A DNA stretch of 64,000 bases from Microbispora sp. ZYX-F-249 (lineage in GTDB: Bacteria > Actinomycetota > Actinomycetes > Streptosporangiales > Streptosporangiaceae), in assembly GCF_039649665.1 (NCBI RefSeq), contig NZ_JBDJAW010000017.1:1-64000 (forward strand), given 5' to 3'. Each line of letters opens with the position of its first letter. Position 1 is the first letter of the stretch. Position numbers and translations under genes: made by a program. Below are positions 33,298 to 41,991 of this stretch, one piece after another. A model generated the notes under the pieces. That model was not told where the DNA came from, did not search any database, and saw nothing but the letters and a program-made list of their open reading frames with translations.

Positions 33298-34121
33298 GAG
33301 ACCTGCCGCCAGCCTCCCTGCGACGCCTCGCGGTAGTAGGACCGGTAGCGGGCGGCCTCGCCGCTCAACCGGAACGGCCCCCCGTCCGGCCCTTTGACCA
33401 CGACCTTTTCCGCATGGCCTTCGGAGAGCACCGTGACCAGCAGGTCGAACTCGTAGTACGCCTTCTTGCCGGTGAAGCTCAGGCTGAGCGTGACCGGCTC
33501 GTCCCGTTTCAGGTCGATCTGCTTCTTCCGGAAGTACGCGGCGCCCTTGTCGGTCGTGAACCGGGGCGCGGGCCGGTCGAGGTTCGCGGCCATCACGACG
33601 GTGCCCGCCTCTCCGCTGCCGGTGATGGCGATCAGGCGGGCGCCGTCCGACACCGGCATTCGGGAGAGGACCCGCGGCTCGATGTCCACGATGCGCAGGC
33701 TGCTGCGGTTCCCCGTCAGCACGACGGTGACGTCCATGCTGTTGATGAGGGCCATCCGATGGCGCGCCAGCATCGCCTGACGCTGCTCGTCCGCGTGGGC
33801 GGCCAGCAGGACCGCCCGGTCCCCGGGGGCGGTCACCGGGTCACGCAGGACGGTGTCGCGCTCGGAGTGGTCGACGGCCACATGGCCCACGGTGAGCGGG
33901 GCGGCGCCGCGTACCCGCTCGACCGTGTCGGAGCCGTGGGCGTTGTACCAGTCGGTGAACACGACGCCGAACGCGGCCAGGATCACCGCGCTGGCGATGC
34001 CCGCCAGCCACGCCGCCGGCCCTCTCGACCGGGCGGGATCAGAGGCCTCGGCTTCCTCCCGCCGCTCGGCCGCGCCGTCGCGGCCGCCAGATGTGCGCTT
34101 CTTCCGGCGCGCCCTGCCCAT
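33273..34121 (-). CDS. Single-pass membrane protein, function unknown
   Basis: A 282-aa protein. ATG 34121 is preceded by GGAGG. The very basic N-terminus (RARRKKRTSGGRDG) is followed by one membrane segment (AWLAGIASAVILAAFGVVF, about residues 38–56), then a ~225-residue extracytoplasmic domain. I do not recognise this domain. Its conserved-looking stretches include DVTVVLTGNRSSLRIVDIEP and a beta-rich C-terminal half. The gene end overlaps the start of the propeller-protein gene, so the two are coupled and likely form a surface complex. Confidence 0.75.
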   Translation of the reverse strand: MGRARRKKRTSGGRDGAAERREEAEASDPARSRGPAAWLAGIASAVILAAFGVVFTDWYNAHGSDTVERVRGAAPLTVGHVAVDHSERDTVLRDPVTAPGDRAVLLAAHADEQRQAMLARHRMALINSMDVTVVLTGNRSSLRIVDIEPRVLSRMPVSDGARLIAITGSGEAGTVVMAANLDRPAPRFTTDKGAAYFRKKQIDLKRDEPVTLSLSFTGKKAYYEFDLLVTVLSEGHAEKVVVKGPDGGPFRLSGEAARYRSYYREASQGGWRQVSCRGRRTC

Positions 34122-34213
34122 GGAATCGCGTTCCTCCACGACCGATCGTCAGGACCAGAGTAAGCACGATCTTGAGCGCGCCGGAGTGGTTTCCGGTCAT
34201 CCGCCTGCGGAGC

Positions 34214-34237
34214 CGGGCCCGGGCGCCGCGGGGCCCG
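34214..34237. terminator. Short inverted repeat downstream of iclR-type gene
   Basis: CGGGCCC (34214–34220) pairs with GGGCCCG (34231–34237), just after the minus-strand IclR stop. It is a plausible weak terminator for the uronate operon. Confidence 0.4.
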
Positions 34238-34245
34238 CCACGGGG

Positions 34246-35019
34246 TCAGTAGGCGCGGCGCTGGCGCATCGCGGACCGCTCGATGCGCTCGCGCGCCTCG
34301 AGCAGGCAGGAGGCGATCTCCTTCTCCCGCTCGGGAGTCAGCCGGGGGATCGGCACCGAGCAGCTGATGGCGTCGCGCGGCGGGTCGCTGATGTGCAGCG
34401 CGACGCCGAAGCACCGCAGCCCCTCGGTGTTCTCCTCGCGGTCCACCGCGTAGCCCTGCTTGCGCACCCGGCGCAGGTCGACCAGCAGCTCCTCGGCGTC
34501 GACGATCGTGTGGGCCGTCAGCGAGGGCAGCTCGGCGGGCAGCATCGCGCGTACCTCGTCCTCGTCCCTGCTCGCCAGGATCGCCTTGCCGAGCGACGTG
34601 GTGCTCGCCGGCAGCCGGCGGCCCACCCGCGAGAACGGCCGCAGGTAGTGCCGCGAGGCGCGCGTGGCGAGATACACGATGTCGAAGTGGTCGAGCCGGG
34701 CGAGGTGCACCGTCTCCCCCGTCACCTCGGCCAGCCAGTCCAGGGCGTCGTGCGCGAGCTGGACCACCGGGTCTCCGTCGATGTACGTCGCCCCGACCAG
34801 CAGAGCCCGCATGCCGATCCGATAGAGCGTGCCGGTGACGTCGGTCTCGATCCAGCCGAGGTCGACCAGCGTGCGCAGCAGGGCGTGCAGGCTGCTCTTG
34901 GGATAGCCCAGCTTGCCCTGAAGGTCGGTGAGGCTGTGCAGTCCGGGATACTGCGCGAAGAAGTCGAGCAGCTCGACCGTCCGGAGTGCCGATTTCACGT
35001 GCGGCACGGGTTCCGCCAT
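34246..35019 (-). CDS. IclR-family transcriptional regulator
   Basis: A 257-aa regulator. The N-terminal winged helix (residues about 8–70: ALRTVELLDFFAQYPGLHSL, YPKSSLHALLRTLVDLGW) is followed by the IclR ligand-binding domain (RLPASTTSLGKAILASRDED, GYAVDREENTEGLRCFGVAL). ATG 35019. It is the last gene of the minus-strand transporter/dehydratase operon. IclR proteins such as KdgR control pectin and uronate catabolism in other bacteria, so this protein is the likely regulator of the whole 35–51 kb locus (inference). It is the only IclR-type regulator seen in this locus. Confidence 0.92.
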   Translation of the reverse strand: MAEPVPHVKSALRTVELLDFFAQYPGLHSLTDLQGKLGYPKSSLHALLRTLVDLGWIETDVTGTLYRIGMRALLVGATYIDGDPVVQLAHDALDWLAEVTGETVHLARLDHFDIVYLATRASRHYLRPFSRVGRRLPASTTSLGKAILASRDEDEVRAMLPAELPSLTAHTIVDAEELLVDLRRVRKQGYAVDREENTEGLRCFGVALHISDPPRDAISCSVPIPRLTPEREKEIASCLLEARERIERSAMRQRRAY

Positions 35020-35049
35020 GTGTACCTCCCTGACCCGCCTGTCCGCCTC

Positions 35050-36213
35050 CTATTGTGAGCCGGTTCCCCAGCTGGCGACCGTCCGGGAGGCGATGTAGTC
35101 CATATCCAGATCATCCCCCAGTCCGGGAGCGTCCGGCATCCGCACCCTGCCGTCGACGAGCGGGTCGACGATCGACCGCAGGTGCGGGGCGGGTGTGTCG
35201 TAGTCCGAATGCGGGTGCAGCAGCCCCCGCTCGTACCACTGCCCGCACAGCGTGGCGCCGATCACGGCCAGCGCGCCGGAGCCGTTGCCGTGGATCTCGC
35301 AGTCCATGCCGAACGACTCGGCCAGGTGGACGGCCTTGATCGCGGGGATGATCCCGCCGGAACCGACCACCCCCACCCTGAGGATGTCACAGGCGCCCGC
35401 CGCGACCCACTCGGCCCGGGCCATGTGCTTGCCCCAGGAGGTCTCCGGCCCGAGGATCGGCGTCTTCAGCTGGTCGGCGAGCCATCGGTACGACTGCACC
35501 GACGCCTCCTCCATGGGCTCCTCGTACCAGGTGAAGTTCAGCTCGTCGAGGGCCCGGCCGAGGGTCAGGGCCTCGGAGCGGGAGTACCAGTGGTTGCTGT
35601 CGAGCATGAGCGCGACGTCCGGGCCGACCGCCTCGCGGACCGCGGCGCACGCCTCGATGTCGCGGTCCACGCCGTACGGCATGGGGGGCATCCAGGTGTG
35701 CAGCTTGATCCCGCGGTAGCCGCGGGACACCAGTTCCTTGGCGAAGGCGGCGTAGTCCTCGGGAGTGGCCAGGCCGCCGGGGATGTCGTCGCCGCACATG
35801 GTGCTCGCGTAGGCGGGCACCTCGGAGCGGGCGCCGCCGAGGAGCTTCCAGACCGGCAGGCCGAGCTTGCGCCCCGCGAGGTCCCACAGGGCCTGGTCGG
35901 CGGCGCTGAGGGCGCGGTCGGACAGGTTGCCCTGGGCGCCCCGTTGCCTGCGGGCGACGCGGTGCCACAGCCGTTCCCGGTCGAGGCTGTCCTGGCCGAT
36001 CAGCGCCGGGCCGATGTGGCCGGTGATCACCGACTCCCTGAGGGTGTCCGGCGCGGCCAGGCAGTACCCGGTCGCGCCGTCGCTGTCGGTGACGGCCAGC
36101 AGCGCCTCCCGCACCTCCCTGGGCGGCCCGGGATGCCGGTGGCCGTGCCCGTCCACCACGGATTTGGTGACCGTGGTGAAGACCGTGACGATGACGCGTT
36201 CGACGACCGCCAT
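35050..36213 (-). CDS. Enolase-superfamily (mandelate racemase-like) dehydratase
   Basis: 387 aa. N-terminal capping domain, then a barrel with the metal ligands LDSN (Asp), WYEEPMEE (Glu) and GPETSW (Glu), plus a late His in CEIHGNGSG. The first acid/base position reads KLHTW, a K-x-H version of the usual K-x-K, so its exact substrate class is uncertain. Neighbours are a sugar ABC importer and uronate enzymes. A role as sugar-acid dehydratase or racemase (for example on galactarate or a pectin-derived acid) is inferred. ATG 36213. It is separated from the binding-protein gene by a stable hairpin. Confidence 0.88.
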   Translation of the reverse strand: MAVVERVIVTVFTTVTKSVVDGHGHRHPGPPREVREALLAVTDSDGATGYCLAAPDTLRESVITGHIGPALIGQDSLDRERLWHRVARRQRGAQGNLSDRALSAADQALWDLAGRKLGLPVWKLLGGARSEVPAYASTMCGDDIPGGLATPEDYAAFAKELVSRGYRGIKLHTWMPPMPYGVDRDIEACAAVREAVGPDVALMLDSNHWYSRSEALTLGRALDELNFTWYEEPMEEASVQSYRWLADQLKTPILGPETSWGKHMARAEWVAAGACDILRVGVVGSGGIIPAIKAVHLAESFGMDCEIHGNGSGALAVIGATLCGQWYERGLLHPHSDYDTPAPHLRSIVDPLVDGRVRMPDAPGLGDDLDMDYIASRTVASWGTGSQ

Positions 36214-36246
36214 GGGCTCTTCCCTTTCCGTAGGTGAGTTCGGGGA

Positions 36247-36278
36247 GGGCCGGTGCGCGGTCAGGGACGCACCGGCCC
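36247..36278 (-). terminator. Intercistronic hairpin after the binding-protein gene
   Basis: Perfect 11-bp arms (36247–36257 and 36268–36278) with a 10-nt loop. Such stem-loops behind ABC binding-protein genes typically stabilise the upstream mRNA or reduce read-through, giving more binding protein than downstream products. Confidence 0.65.
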
Positions 36279-36302
36279 GGTCCCGGATGCCGGCGGGCTC
36301 GA

Positions 36303-37598
36303 TCAGCCGCCGGTCGCCTTCTTCCATTCGGCCTGGGCGTCGGTCAGCTTCTGCGCCAGGGTGTCGAGGAACTCCTGGGGCTTCATCTGGCCGAGCAGGA
36401 CCTTCTGGAAGAGGGGCTCGGTGTCGGCCTTGGTGATGGAGGAGAACTGCGGCAGGTAGTAGGGCGGGGACACGACCTGGGTGCCCGGGTCGTTCAGCGT
36501 GTCGACGGCCGTCTTCACGTGCTGGAGGTCCTGCAGCCAGGAGTCGCCCTGCGCCTCGGTGTTGGCCGGGATCTGGCCGGTCTGCTGGTTCCAGTAGCTG
36601 TTGCCGTCGTGGGAGACCAGGAACTCCACGAACTTCCAGGCGGCGTCCTTGTGCTCGCTGTTCTTGAACACCGCGAACCCGTCCACGGGGTTGGCCACGA
36701 TGGTGCGCTTGCCGCCCGGGCCGGTCGGCAGCGCGAAGGCGGCGATCTTGTCCTTGCCGTGCGCCTTGACGTGGTCGTTGTAGGAGCCCAGGTTGTGGTG
36801 CATCATCGCGATCTTCCCGGTGCCGAACGCGGCGACCATCTTCGGGAAGTCGTTGGTGACGTCGGCCTCGGGGGTGTCCTTCTTGTACAGCCCGGCCATC
36901 TTGGTGAGGAACTCGACGTTCTTCGGGTCGTTGACCGTGCTCTTGCCCGAGGCGTCGAAGAACTCGCCCACGCCCGAGTAGGAGTACATCTCGGCGAGGA
37001 TCTGGAAGATCGAGCCGGCGCCGCCGCGGATGGTGTAGCCGTACTCGTCGGGCTTCTTGGTCAGCTCGTCGGCGCTCGTGAAGAACTCGTCCCAGGTGTT
37101 CGGCGCCTGCTGGAGCTTGTCCTTCAGGTACCACACCACGTCCATGTTGGAGGTGTTGGGCACGAGGTAGAGCTTGCCGTCGGGCACGGTCTTGCGGACC
37201 GAGTCGAGCATCGGCGTGGCCAGCTTGCCGTTCACCGAGCTCTTGGCGAGCCAGTCGTCGGCCGGCTCCAGCGCCTGCTGGCCGGTCAGGTTGGCCAGGT
37301 ACGACGTGGTCACGCCGCCGACGTCGGGGGTGTCCCCGCCCGCGATGGCGGTGTCGTACTTCTGCTGGACGGACGCGATCGGGACGCCGACGTACTCGAC
37401 GTGGATCGAGGGGTTGGCCGCCTCGAACCGCTTGATCAGCTCCTGGTAGATCGGGGTGCGGGTGCCCCCGTTGTTGTCCCAGAACGTGATGGTCGTCTTG
37501 CCGGACCCGTCGCCGGAACCCGAGCCCGAGTCCGACCCGCATCCGGTGGCGGTGACGGCGAGAACGGCGAGCGCCGCCCAGGCCACTTTCACTTTCAT
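36303..37598 (-). CDS. ABC transporter sugar-binding lipoprotein
   Basis: A 431-aa extracellular solute-binding protein (family 1, MalE-like). The signal peptide ends in a lipobox (LAVTATGC), so it is anchored outside by a lipidated Cys. It is followed by a Ser/Gly linker and the mature start TTITFWDNNGGTRTPIYQEL. ATG 37598 has AGGAGG 6 bp upstream. It is the third gene of the permease–permease–SBP operon. Context suggests uptake of oligogalacturonides or uronates; the substrate is not proven by sequence. Confidence 0.93.
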   Translation of the reverse strand: MKVKVAWAALAVLAVTATGCGSDSGSGSGDGSGKTTITFWDNNGGTRTPIYQELIKRFEAANPSIHVEYVGVPIASVQQKYDTAIAGGDTPDVGGVTTSYLANLTGQQALEPADDWLAKSSVNGKLATPMLDSVRKTVPDGKLYLVPNTSNMDVVWYLKDKLQQAPNTWDEFFTSADELTKKPDEYGYTIRGGAGSIFQILAEMYSYSGVGEFFDASGKSTVNDPKNVEFLTKMAGLYKKDTPEADVTNDFPKMVAAFGTGKIAMMHHNLGSYNDHVKAHGKDKIAAFALPTGPGGKRTIVANPVDGFAVFKNSEHKDAAWKFVEFLVSHDGNSYWNQQTGQIPANTEAQGDSWLQDLQHVKTAVDTLNDPGTQVVSPPYYLPQFSSITKADTEPLFQKVLLGQMKPQEFLDTLAQKLTDAQAEWKKATGG

Positions 37599-37648
37599 CT
37601 GTGTCCTCCTGCTCTCGACAGGCTGGTCTTCCGAATGGGTGGGGGGTG

Positions 37649-38536
37649 CTATCCCTTGACCGCGCCGGCGCTGATGCCGTGCACGAGATAGCGCTGGACC
37701 ACAGCGAACACGCAGACCACCGGCAGGGCGGCGACGACGCCCCCGGCCGCCAGAGCCCCGAAGTCGGCGCTGTACTCCCCGATCGTGTAGCTGAGACCGA
37801 CGGGGATCGTGAAGCTGTCCTGCTTGCTGACGAACATCAGCGCGAACAGGAAGTTGTTCCACGTGTGGATGAACGCGAACGACCCCACGGCGATCAGGCC
37901 GGGCCGCAGCTGCGGCAGCACGATCGCGAGGAAGCCGCGCAAGCGCGTGCAGCCGTCGACCATCGCGGCCTCCTCGACCGTGAACGGCACGGCCGAGATG
38001 AAACCGCTCATGAGGATGATCGACAGAGGCAGGTTGAACACGGTGTCGGCGAGCACGAGGCTCCCCAGGCTGTTGATCAGTCCGAGCGACTTGAAGATCG
38101 AAAACAGCGGGATCAGCATCATCGCGCCGGGGATGAACTGGGTGCACAGCAGCACGACCATGAACAGGCCCCGGCCGCGGAACCGGTAGCGCGCCAGCGC
38201 GTACCCGCCCATCACCGCGATGACCGTGGTGAACAGCAGCGACCAGACCCCGACGATCACGCTGTTCTTGAAGAACACCGCGTAGCCGATGTCGTTCCAG
38301 ACGGTCTCGAAGTGCTCGAACGTGATCGGCCAGGGGACGGGGTCGGTCGATCCCGCCGGCCGCAGGGCGAACACGAGCATCCAGTAGAACGGCACGAGGG
38401 TGAAGACCAGGTACAGCCCGAGGGGGATGTAGAGCCGCAGCACGCGGCCGGGGTCCTTCCTCTTCGAACGACGGCGGCGTGCCCCCGCGGGCACCGCCGC
38501 CCGGCTGCGGGGGCGGGTCATGACGTCGGCGCTCAT
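37649..38536 (-). CDS. ABC sugar transporter permease (MalG-type)
   Basis: 295 aa with six predicted membrane segments. The conserved EAA loop reads EEAAMVDGCTRLRGFLAIVLP. The N-terminus is a ~30-residue basic cytosolic tail. It starts at ATG 38536, 19 bp after the partner permease. No ATPase gene is in the operon, so it probably uses a shared MsiK-type ATPase encoded elsewhere, as is usual in actinomycetes. Confidence 0.93.
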   Translation of the reverse strand: MSADVMTRPRSRAAVPAGARRRRSKRKDPGRVLRLYIPLGLYLVFTLVPFYWMLVFALRPAGSTDPVPWPITFEHFETVWNDIGYAVFFKNSVIVGVWSLLFTTVIAVMGGYALARYRFRGRGLFMVVLLCTQFIPGAMMLIPLFSIFKSLGLINSLGSLVLADTVFNLPLSIILMSGFISAVPFTVEEAAMVDGCTRLRGFLAIVLPQLRPGLIAVGSFAFIHTWNNFLFALMFVSKQDSFTIPVGLSYTIGEYSADFGALAAGGVVAALPVVCVFAVVQRYLVHGISAGAVKG

Positions 38537-38555
38537 TGCGAAAACCCTCGCCTCT

Positions 38556-39428
38556 TCATCGGTCTCGGTCCTCCCCGAACCGGTTCAGCCGGAGGTAGAG
38601 GATGGAGCAGAACAGCAGGATCACGAAGCCCGCCATCGTCAGCGCCGAGCCGTAGCCGAAGTCCTTGGAGTCGACGGCGCGCTGGGCCACGTACAGCGGC
38701 AGCGTGGTCGTCGCCTGCGCGGGACCGCCGCCGGTGAGCGTGTAGAGCAGGTCGACGTTGTTGAACTCCCAGACCCCGCGCAGCAGCGTGGCCAGGACGA
38801 TCGCGTCCCGCAGGTGCGGCAGCGTGACGTGGAAGAAGCGCCTCGTCCGGCCCGCCCCGTCCACCGCCGCGGCCTCGTACAGCTCGCCCGGGATGCCCTG
38901 CAGGCCGGCGAGCAGCAGGATCGCGAAGAACGGCACGCCGCGCCACAGCTCGGTCACCACGACGGCGGGGAAGACCGTGTCGGGGTTGCCGAGGACCGCC
39001 GCCTCCGGCTGCCCGAGAAACCGCAGCACCCCGGTGCTGGGGGTGTAGAGCAGGATCCAGATGCCCGTCGTCAGCACCCCGGAGACGGCCCACGGGGAGA
39101 AGACCAGCGACCGGGCGAGCCCCCGGCCGATGAAACTTTCATTGACGATGAGGGCGAGCGCGAGTCCGAGGAGCAACTGCAGGCCGACCTCGACGATCAC
39201 CCACTTGGCGGTGAAACCGAGGCTCTGCCAGAACAGCTCGTCCTCGAACAGCATCCGCCGGAAGTTGTCCAGCCCGGCGAATCCGTTGGCCCATGGCCTG
39301 GTGAGGTTCTGGTGTTGCAGGCTGTAGTACGCGACGCTGCCGATGGGATAGACGAGGAACGCGGCGATGAGCGCGACCGTCGGCGAGATCAGCAGGTACG
39401 GCACGGCCCTGCGGCGCATCGTCGTCAC
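38556..39428 (-). CDS. ABC sugar transporter permease (MalF-type)
   Basis: 290 aa with six predicted membrane segments. The EAA loop is YEAAAVDGAGRTRRFFHVTLP. GTG 39428 has GGAGA upstream; ATG 39419 is an alternative. It is the first gene of the importer–dehydratase–iclR operon and is divergent from the first kdgD gene, with shared operator candidates between them. Confidence 0.93.
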   Translation of the reverse strand: MTTMRRRAVPYLLISPTVALIAAFLVYPIGSVAYYSLQHQNLTRPWANGFAGLDNFRRMLFEDELFWQSLGFTAKWVIVEVGLQLLLGLALALIVNESFIGRGLARSLVFSPWAVSGVLTTGIWILLYTPSTGVLRFLGQPEAAVLGNPDTVFPAVVVTELWRGVPFFAILLLAGLQGIPGELYEAAAVDGAGRTRRFFHVTLPHLRDAIVLATLLRGVWEFNNVDLLYTLTGGGPAQATTTLPLYVAQRAVDSKDFGYGSALTMAGFVILLFCSILYLRLNRFGEDRDR

Positions 39429-39462
39429 CGGCGCATCTCCTCTGTGACTTTTCCGAACTCGG

Positions 39463-39493
39463 TCAGGACATATTCCTGAACTTCGTTCACAAG
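39463..39493. promoter_or_regulatory. Operator candidates before the ABC operon
   Basis: A perfect inverted repeat TCAGGA-N5-TCCTGA spans 39463–39479 and contains the 9-mer GGACATATT (39466–39474). GTTCACAAG follows at 39485–39493. Both 9-mers recur before the second kdgD gene (47656–47664 and 47453–47461), the only other divergent promoter of the uronate locus. They are likely sites for the local IclR protein. Confidence 0.55.
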
Positions 39494-39582
39494 CGTGGAC
39501 GGATCAACGGTGATGTTCGGGCCTCGGTCCTGTCAAGGACCCGTGTCCTTTTCGAAACATTCACCCTCTTGGAGCGCGCGTC

Positions 39583-39633
39583 TTGACCACGCGCCGCCGC
39601 GCGCCGTACGGTCCCGGTGTTCATGAATATGAA
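39583..39633 (+). promoter_or_regulatory. Promoter and palindrome before first kdgD
   Basis: TTGACC (39583–39588), an 18-bp spacer and TACGGT (39607–39612) form a plausible sigma-70-type promoter. The palindrome TTCAT-GAAT-ATGAA at 39620–39633 overlaps the expected transcript start, where a repressor would block initiation. The second kdgD gene has a promoter with the same spacing. Confidence 0.5.
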
Positions 39634-39676
39634 TCGAGTTCAGATGGATGACGCAGAAGGATGACGGAGGATGCCG

Positions 39677-40594
39677 GTGACGTTCGACGGCCTGCTGTTC
39701 TTCCCGGTCACGCCGTGCGACGAGGAGGAGCGGCTCGACCTCGAGGTGTTCCGCCGGCACGTGCGGCAGGGCGTCGAGGCGGGGTGCGGCGCGGTGTTCG
39801 CCTGCTGCGGCACCGGTGAGTTCCCCTCGCTCAGCCTGCGGGACTACACCGCCTGCGTGGCCGCGGCCGTCGAGGAGGCCGCCGGGCGCGTCCCCGTGGT
39901 CGCCGGGACCGGCTACGGCACCGCGATGGCCCTGGAGTTCGCCAGAGCGGCCGAGGACGGCGGAGCCTCGGCCCTGCTCGCGCTGCCGCCGTACCTCGTC
40001 CAGGCGGGCCAGCACGGCCTGCGCCGCCACTACGAGGCGATCGCGGACGGCACCCGGCTGCCGGTCATCCTCTACCAGCGCGACAACGCCGTCTTCGAGC
40101 CGGAGACGGTCGCGGCGCTCGGGGAGCACCCGGGCGTCATCGGGCTCAAGGACGGCTACGGCGACCTCGGCCTCATGCGCCGGATCATCGAGGCCGCCCC
40201 GCCCTCCATGCTGTATTTCAACGGCCTGCCGACGGCGGAGCTGTCCCAGGCCGGCTACCGGGACCTCGGCGTGGTCCGCTACTCCTCCGCCGTCTTCTGC
40301 TTCCTCCCCGATCTCGCGCTCGCCTGCTACGAGGCGCTGCGGGACGGTCGCGACGACGTCGCGAACCGCCTGATCGAGGGCTTCTACCGGCCCCTGGTCG
40401 ACCTGCGCGGCGAGGGCCCGGGATACGCCGTCTCGCTCATCAAGGCGGGCGTACGCCTGCGTGGTCTGGACGTGGGACCCGTCCGCCGGCCGCTGTCCGA
40501 TCCCAGCCCCGAGCACCTCGACAGGCTCGCCGCGCTGATCGACCGCGGTCTCGCCCTTCTCGACGAACTGGAGCGGTCGCCCGATCCGGCCTGA
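39677..40594 (+). CDS. kdgD: 5-dehydro-4-deoxyglucarate dehydratase, copy 1
   Basis: A 305-aa class I aldolase-fold enzyme of the DapA superfamily, converting 5-dehydro-4-deoxy-D-glucarate to 2-oxoglutarate semialdehyde with loss of CO2 and water. The Schiff-base Lys is in VIGLKDGYGD and the Tyr in PVILYQRDN. GTG 39677 is preferred to ATG 39671 because GGAGG (39666–39670) stands 6 bp before it and the N-terminus then matches the second copy (…LFFPVTP). It is divergent from the ABC operon and followed by pectate lyase 48 bp later. Confidence 0.9.
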   Translation: MTFDGLLFFPVTPCDEEERLDLEVFRRHVRQGVEAGCGAVFACCGTGEFPSLSLRDYTACVAAAVEEAAGRVPVVAGTGYGTAMALEFARAAEDGGASALLALPPYLVQAGQHGLRRHYEAIADGTRLPVILYQRDNAVFEPETVAALGEHPGVIGLKDGYGDLGLMRRIIEAAPPSMLYFNGLPTAELSQAGYRDLGVVRYSSAVFCFLPDLALACYEALRDGRDDVANRLIEGFYRPLVDLRGEGPGYAVSLIKAGVRLRGLDVGPVRRPLSDPSPEHLDRLAALIDRGLALLDELERSPDPA

Positions 40595-40642
40595 GCGCCG
40601 GGCGACGAGTTTCGGGGGAGCGATCGCAGAACGGAGACAGTC

Positions 40643-41929
40643 ATGCCCGGAAGATCCCTACTCCTGCCGGCCGCCCTCGTGGTCACGGCCGCCGTCCCCC
40701 TGCTCGGGCCGGGCCCCGCCGCGGCCGCCCCGCGGCCCGACCTCGGCAGGCAGACGCTGCCCGCGGGCGACGGCTGGGCCTCGGCCGGCACCGGCACCAC
40801 CGGCGGCGCGGCGGCTCCCGCCGGAGGCGTCCGCGTGGTCACCGACCGCGCGGGCCTGGCCGCGGCCCTCGCCTCCCCCGGCCCCCGCATCGTCTACGTC
40901 AAGGGCGTCGTCGAGGTCGACAAGACCTGCGCGGACTTCGCCACCGGCGGCTACACGCTGGCCGGCTACCTCGCGGCGTACGACCCCGCGGTGTGGGGCC
41001 GCGACACCGAGCCGTCCGGGCCGATGGAGGACGCGCGGGCCGCCTCCGCCGCGGCGCAGACGAAGTACATCAAGCTCAAGGTGCCGTCGGACACGACCAT
41101 CGTGGGCCTGCCGGGAGCGACCATCCGGGGCGTCAACCTGCACGTGGACAAGGCCGACAACGTCATCATCCGCAACATCCGGTTCGAGGACGCCGCCGAC
41201 TGCTTCCCCCAGTGGGACCCCACGGACGGCGCCGAGGGCAACTGGAACTCCCTCTACGACAACATCTCGGTCACCGGCTCGACCCACGTCTGGATCGACC
41301 ACAACACGTTCAGCGACGGAGACAACCCCGACTCGGCGCAGCCGGTCTACTTCGGCCGGCCGTACCAGGTGCACGACGGCCAGGCCGACATCACGGCCGG
41401 GTCCGACTTCGTGACCGTGTCGTGGAACAGGTTCACCGACCACGACAAGACCATGCTGATCGGCTCGACCAACAACCCCGCGACCGACCGGGGCAAGCTC
41501 AGCGTCACCGTGCACCACAACGAGTTCTCCGGCAACCTCCAGCGGCTGCCGCGTGTCCGCTTCGGCAAGGTGCACGTCTACAACAACTACTACCAGGTGC
41601 CCGACGCCGGGCCCTTCGAGTACGCCCTGGGCGTCGGGGTGGAGTCCCAGATCTACGCGGAGAACAACTATTTCCGGCTGAGCCGGAGCGTCGACCCCGC
41701 CGACCTGCTCTACAACTGGGGCGGCACGACGCTGACGGCCAAGGGCAACCTGCTGCGGGTCGGCGGCGAGGAGACCCCGATCGACCTGGTCGCCGTCTAC
41801 AACGCCGAGAACGACCCCGACCTCGGCTCCGACGCGGGCTGGACCCCGGCCCTCCACACGACCGTCGACCCCGCCGCGACCGTGCGCAGGGAGGTCTCCC
41901 GGCACGCCGGGGCCGGCGAGATCCACTGA
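40643..41929 (+). CDS. Secreted pectate lyase (PL1 family)
   Basis: A 428-aa extracellular enzyme cleaving polygalacturonate by beta-elimination. The signal peptide (LLLPAALVVTAAVPLLG…AAAA) ends near residue 29. The parallel beta-helix has the PL1 signatures HVWIDHNTFSDGD and NLQRLPRVRFGKVHVYNNYY; the Arg of RxPR is the catalytic base region. ATG 40643. It lies downstream of the first kdgD gene on the same strand. It links extracellular pectin breakdown to the uronate pathway encoded around it. Confidence 0.95.
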   Translation: MPGRSLLLPAALVVTAAVPLLGPGPAAAAPRPDLGRQTLPAGDGWASAGTGTTGGAAAPAGGVRVVTDRAGLAAALASPGPRIVYVKGVVEVDKTCADFATGGYTLAGYLAAYDPAVWGRDTEPSGPMEDARAASAAAQTKYIKLKVPSDTTIVGLPGATIRGVNLHVDKADNVIIRNIRFEDAADCFPQWDPTDGAEGNWNSLYDNISVTGSTHVWIDHNTFSDGDNPDSAQPVYFGRPYQVHDGQADITAGSDFVTVSWNRFTDHDKTMLIGSTNNPATDRGKLSVTVHHNEFSGNLQRLPRVRFGKVHVYNNYYQVPDAGPFEYALGVGVESQIYAENNYFRLSRSVDPADLLYNWGGTTLTAKGNLLRVGGEETPIDLVAVYNAENDPDLGSDAGWTPALHTTVDPAATVRREVSRHAGAGEIH

Positions 41930-41939
41930 CGGCCGGCGT

Positions 41940-41991
41940 CCGGCCCCTCCGCCCGGAGGGGCCGGGCGTCCCCCGGCGTCACGCGCCGGGG
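41940..41991. terminator. Convergent terminator hairpins
   Basis: A perfect 11-bp stem (41940–41950 with 41955–41965, 4-nt loop) lies just after the pectate lyase stop. A second stem, CCCCGGCG/CGCCGGGG (41971–41978 with 41984–41991), overlaps the SnoaL-like gene end. They separate the two convergent genes. Confidence 0.8.

Noticed and set aside
39661-39676. ATG 39661 or ATG 39671 as kdgD start
   Set aside because: ATG 39661 is out of frame and ATG 39671 has no spacing to the ribosome site; GTG 39677 fits the site and the paralogue's N-terminus.
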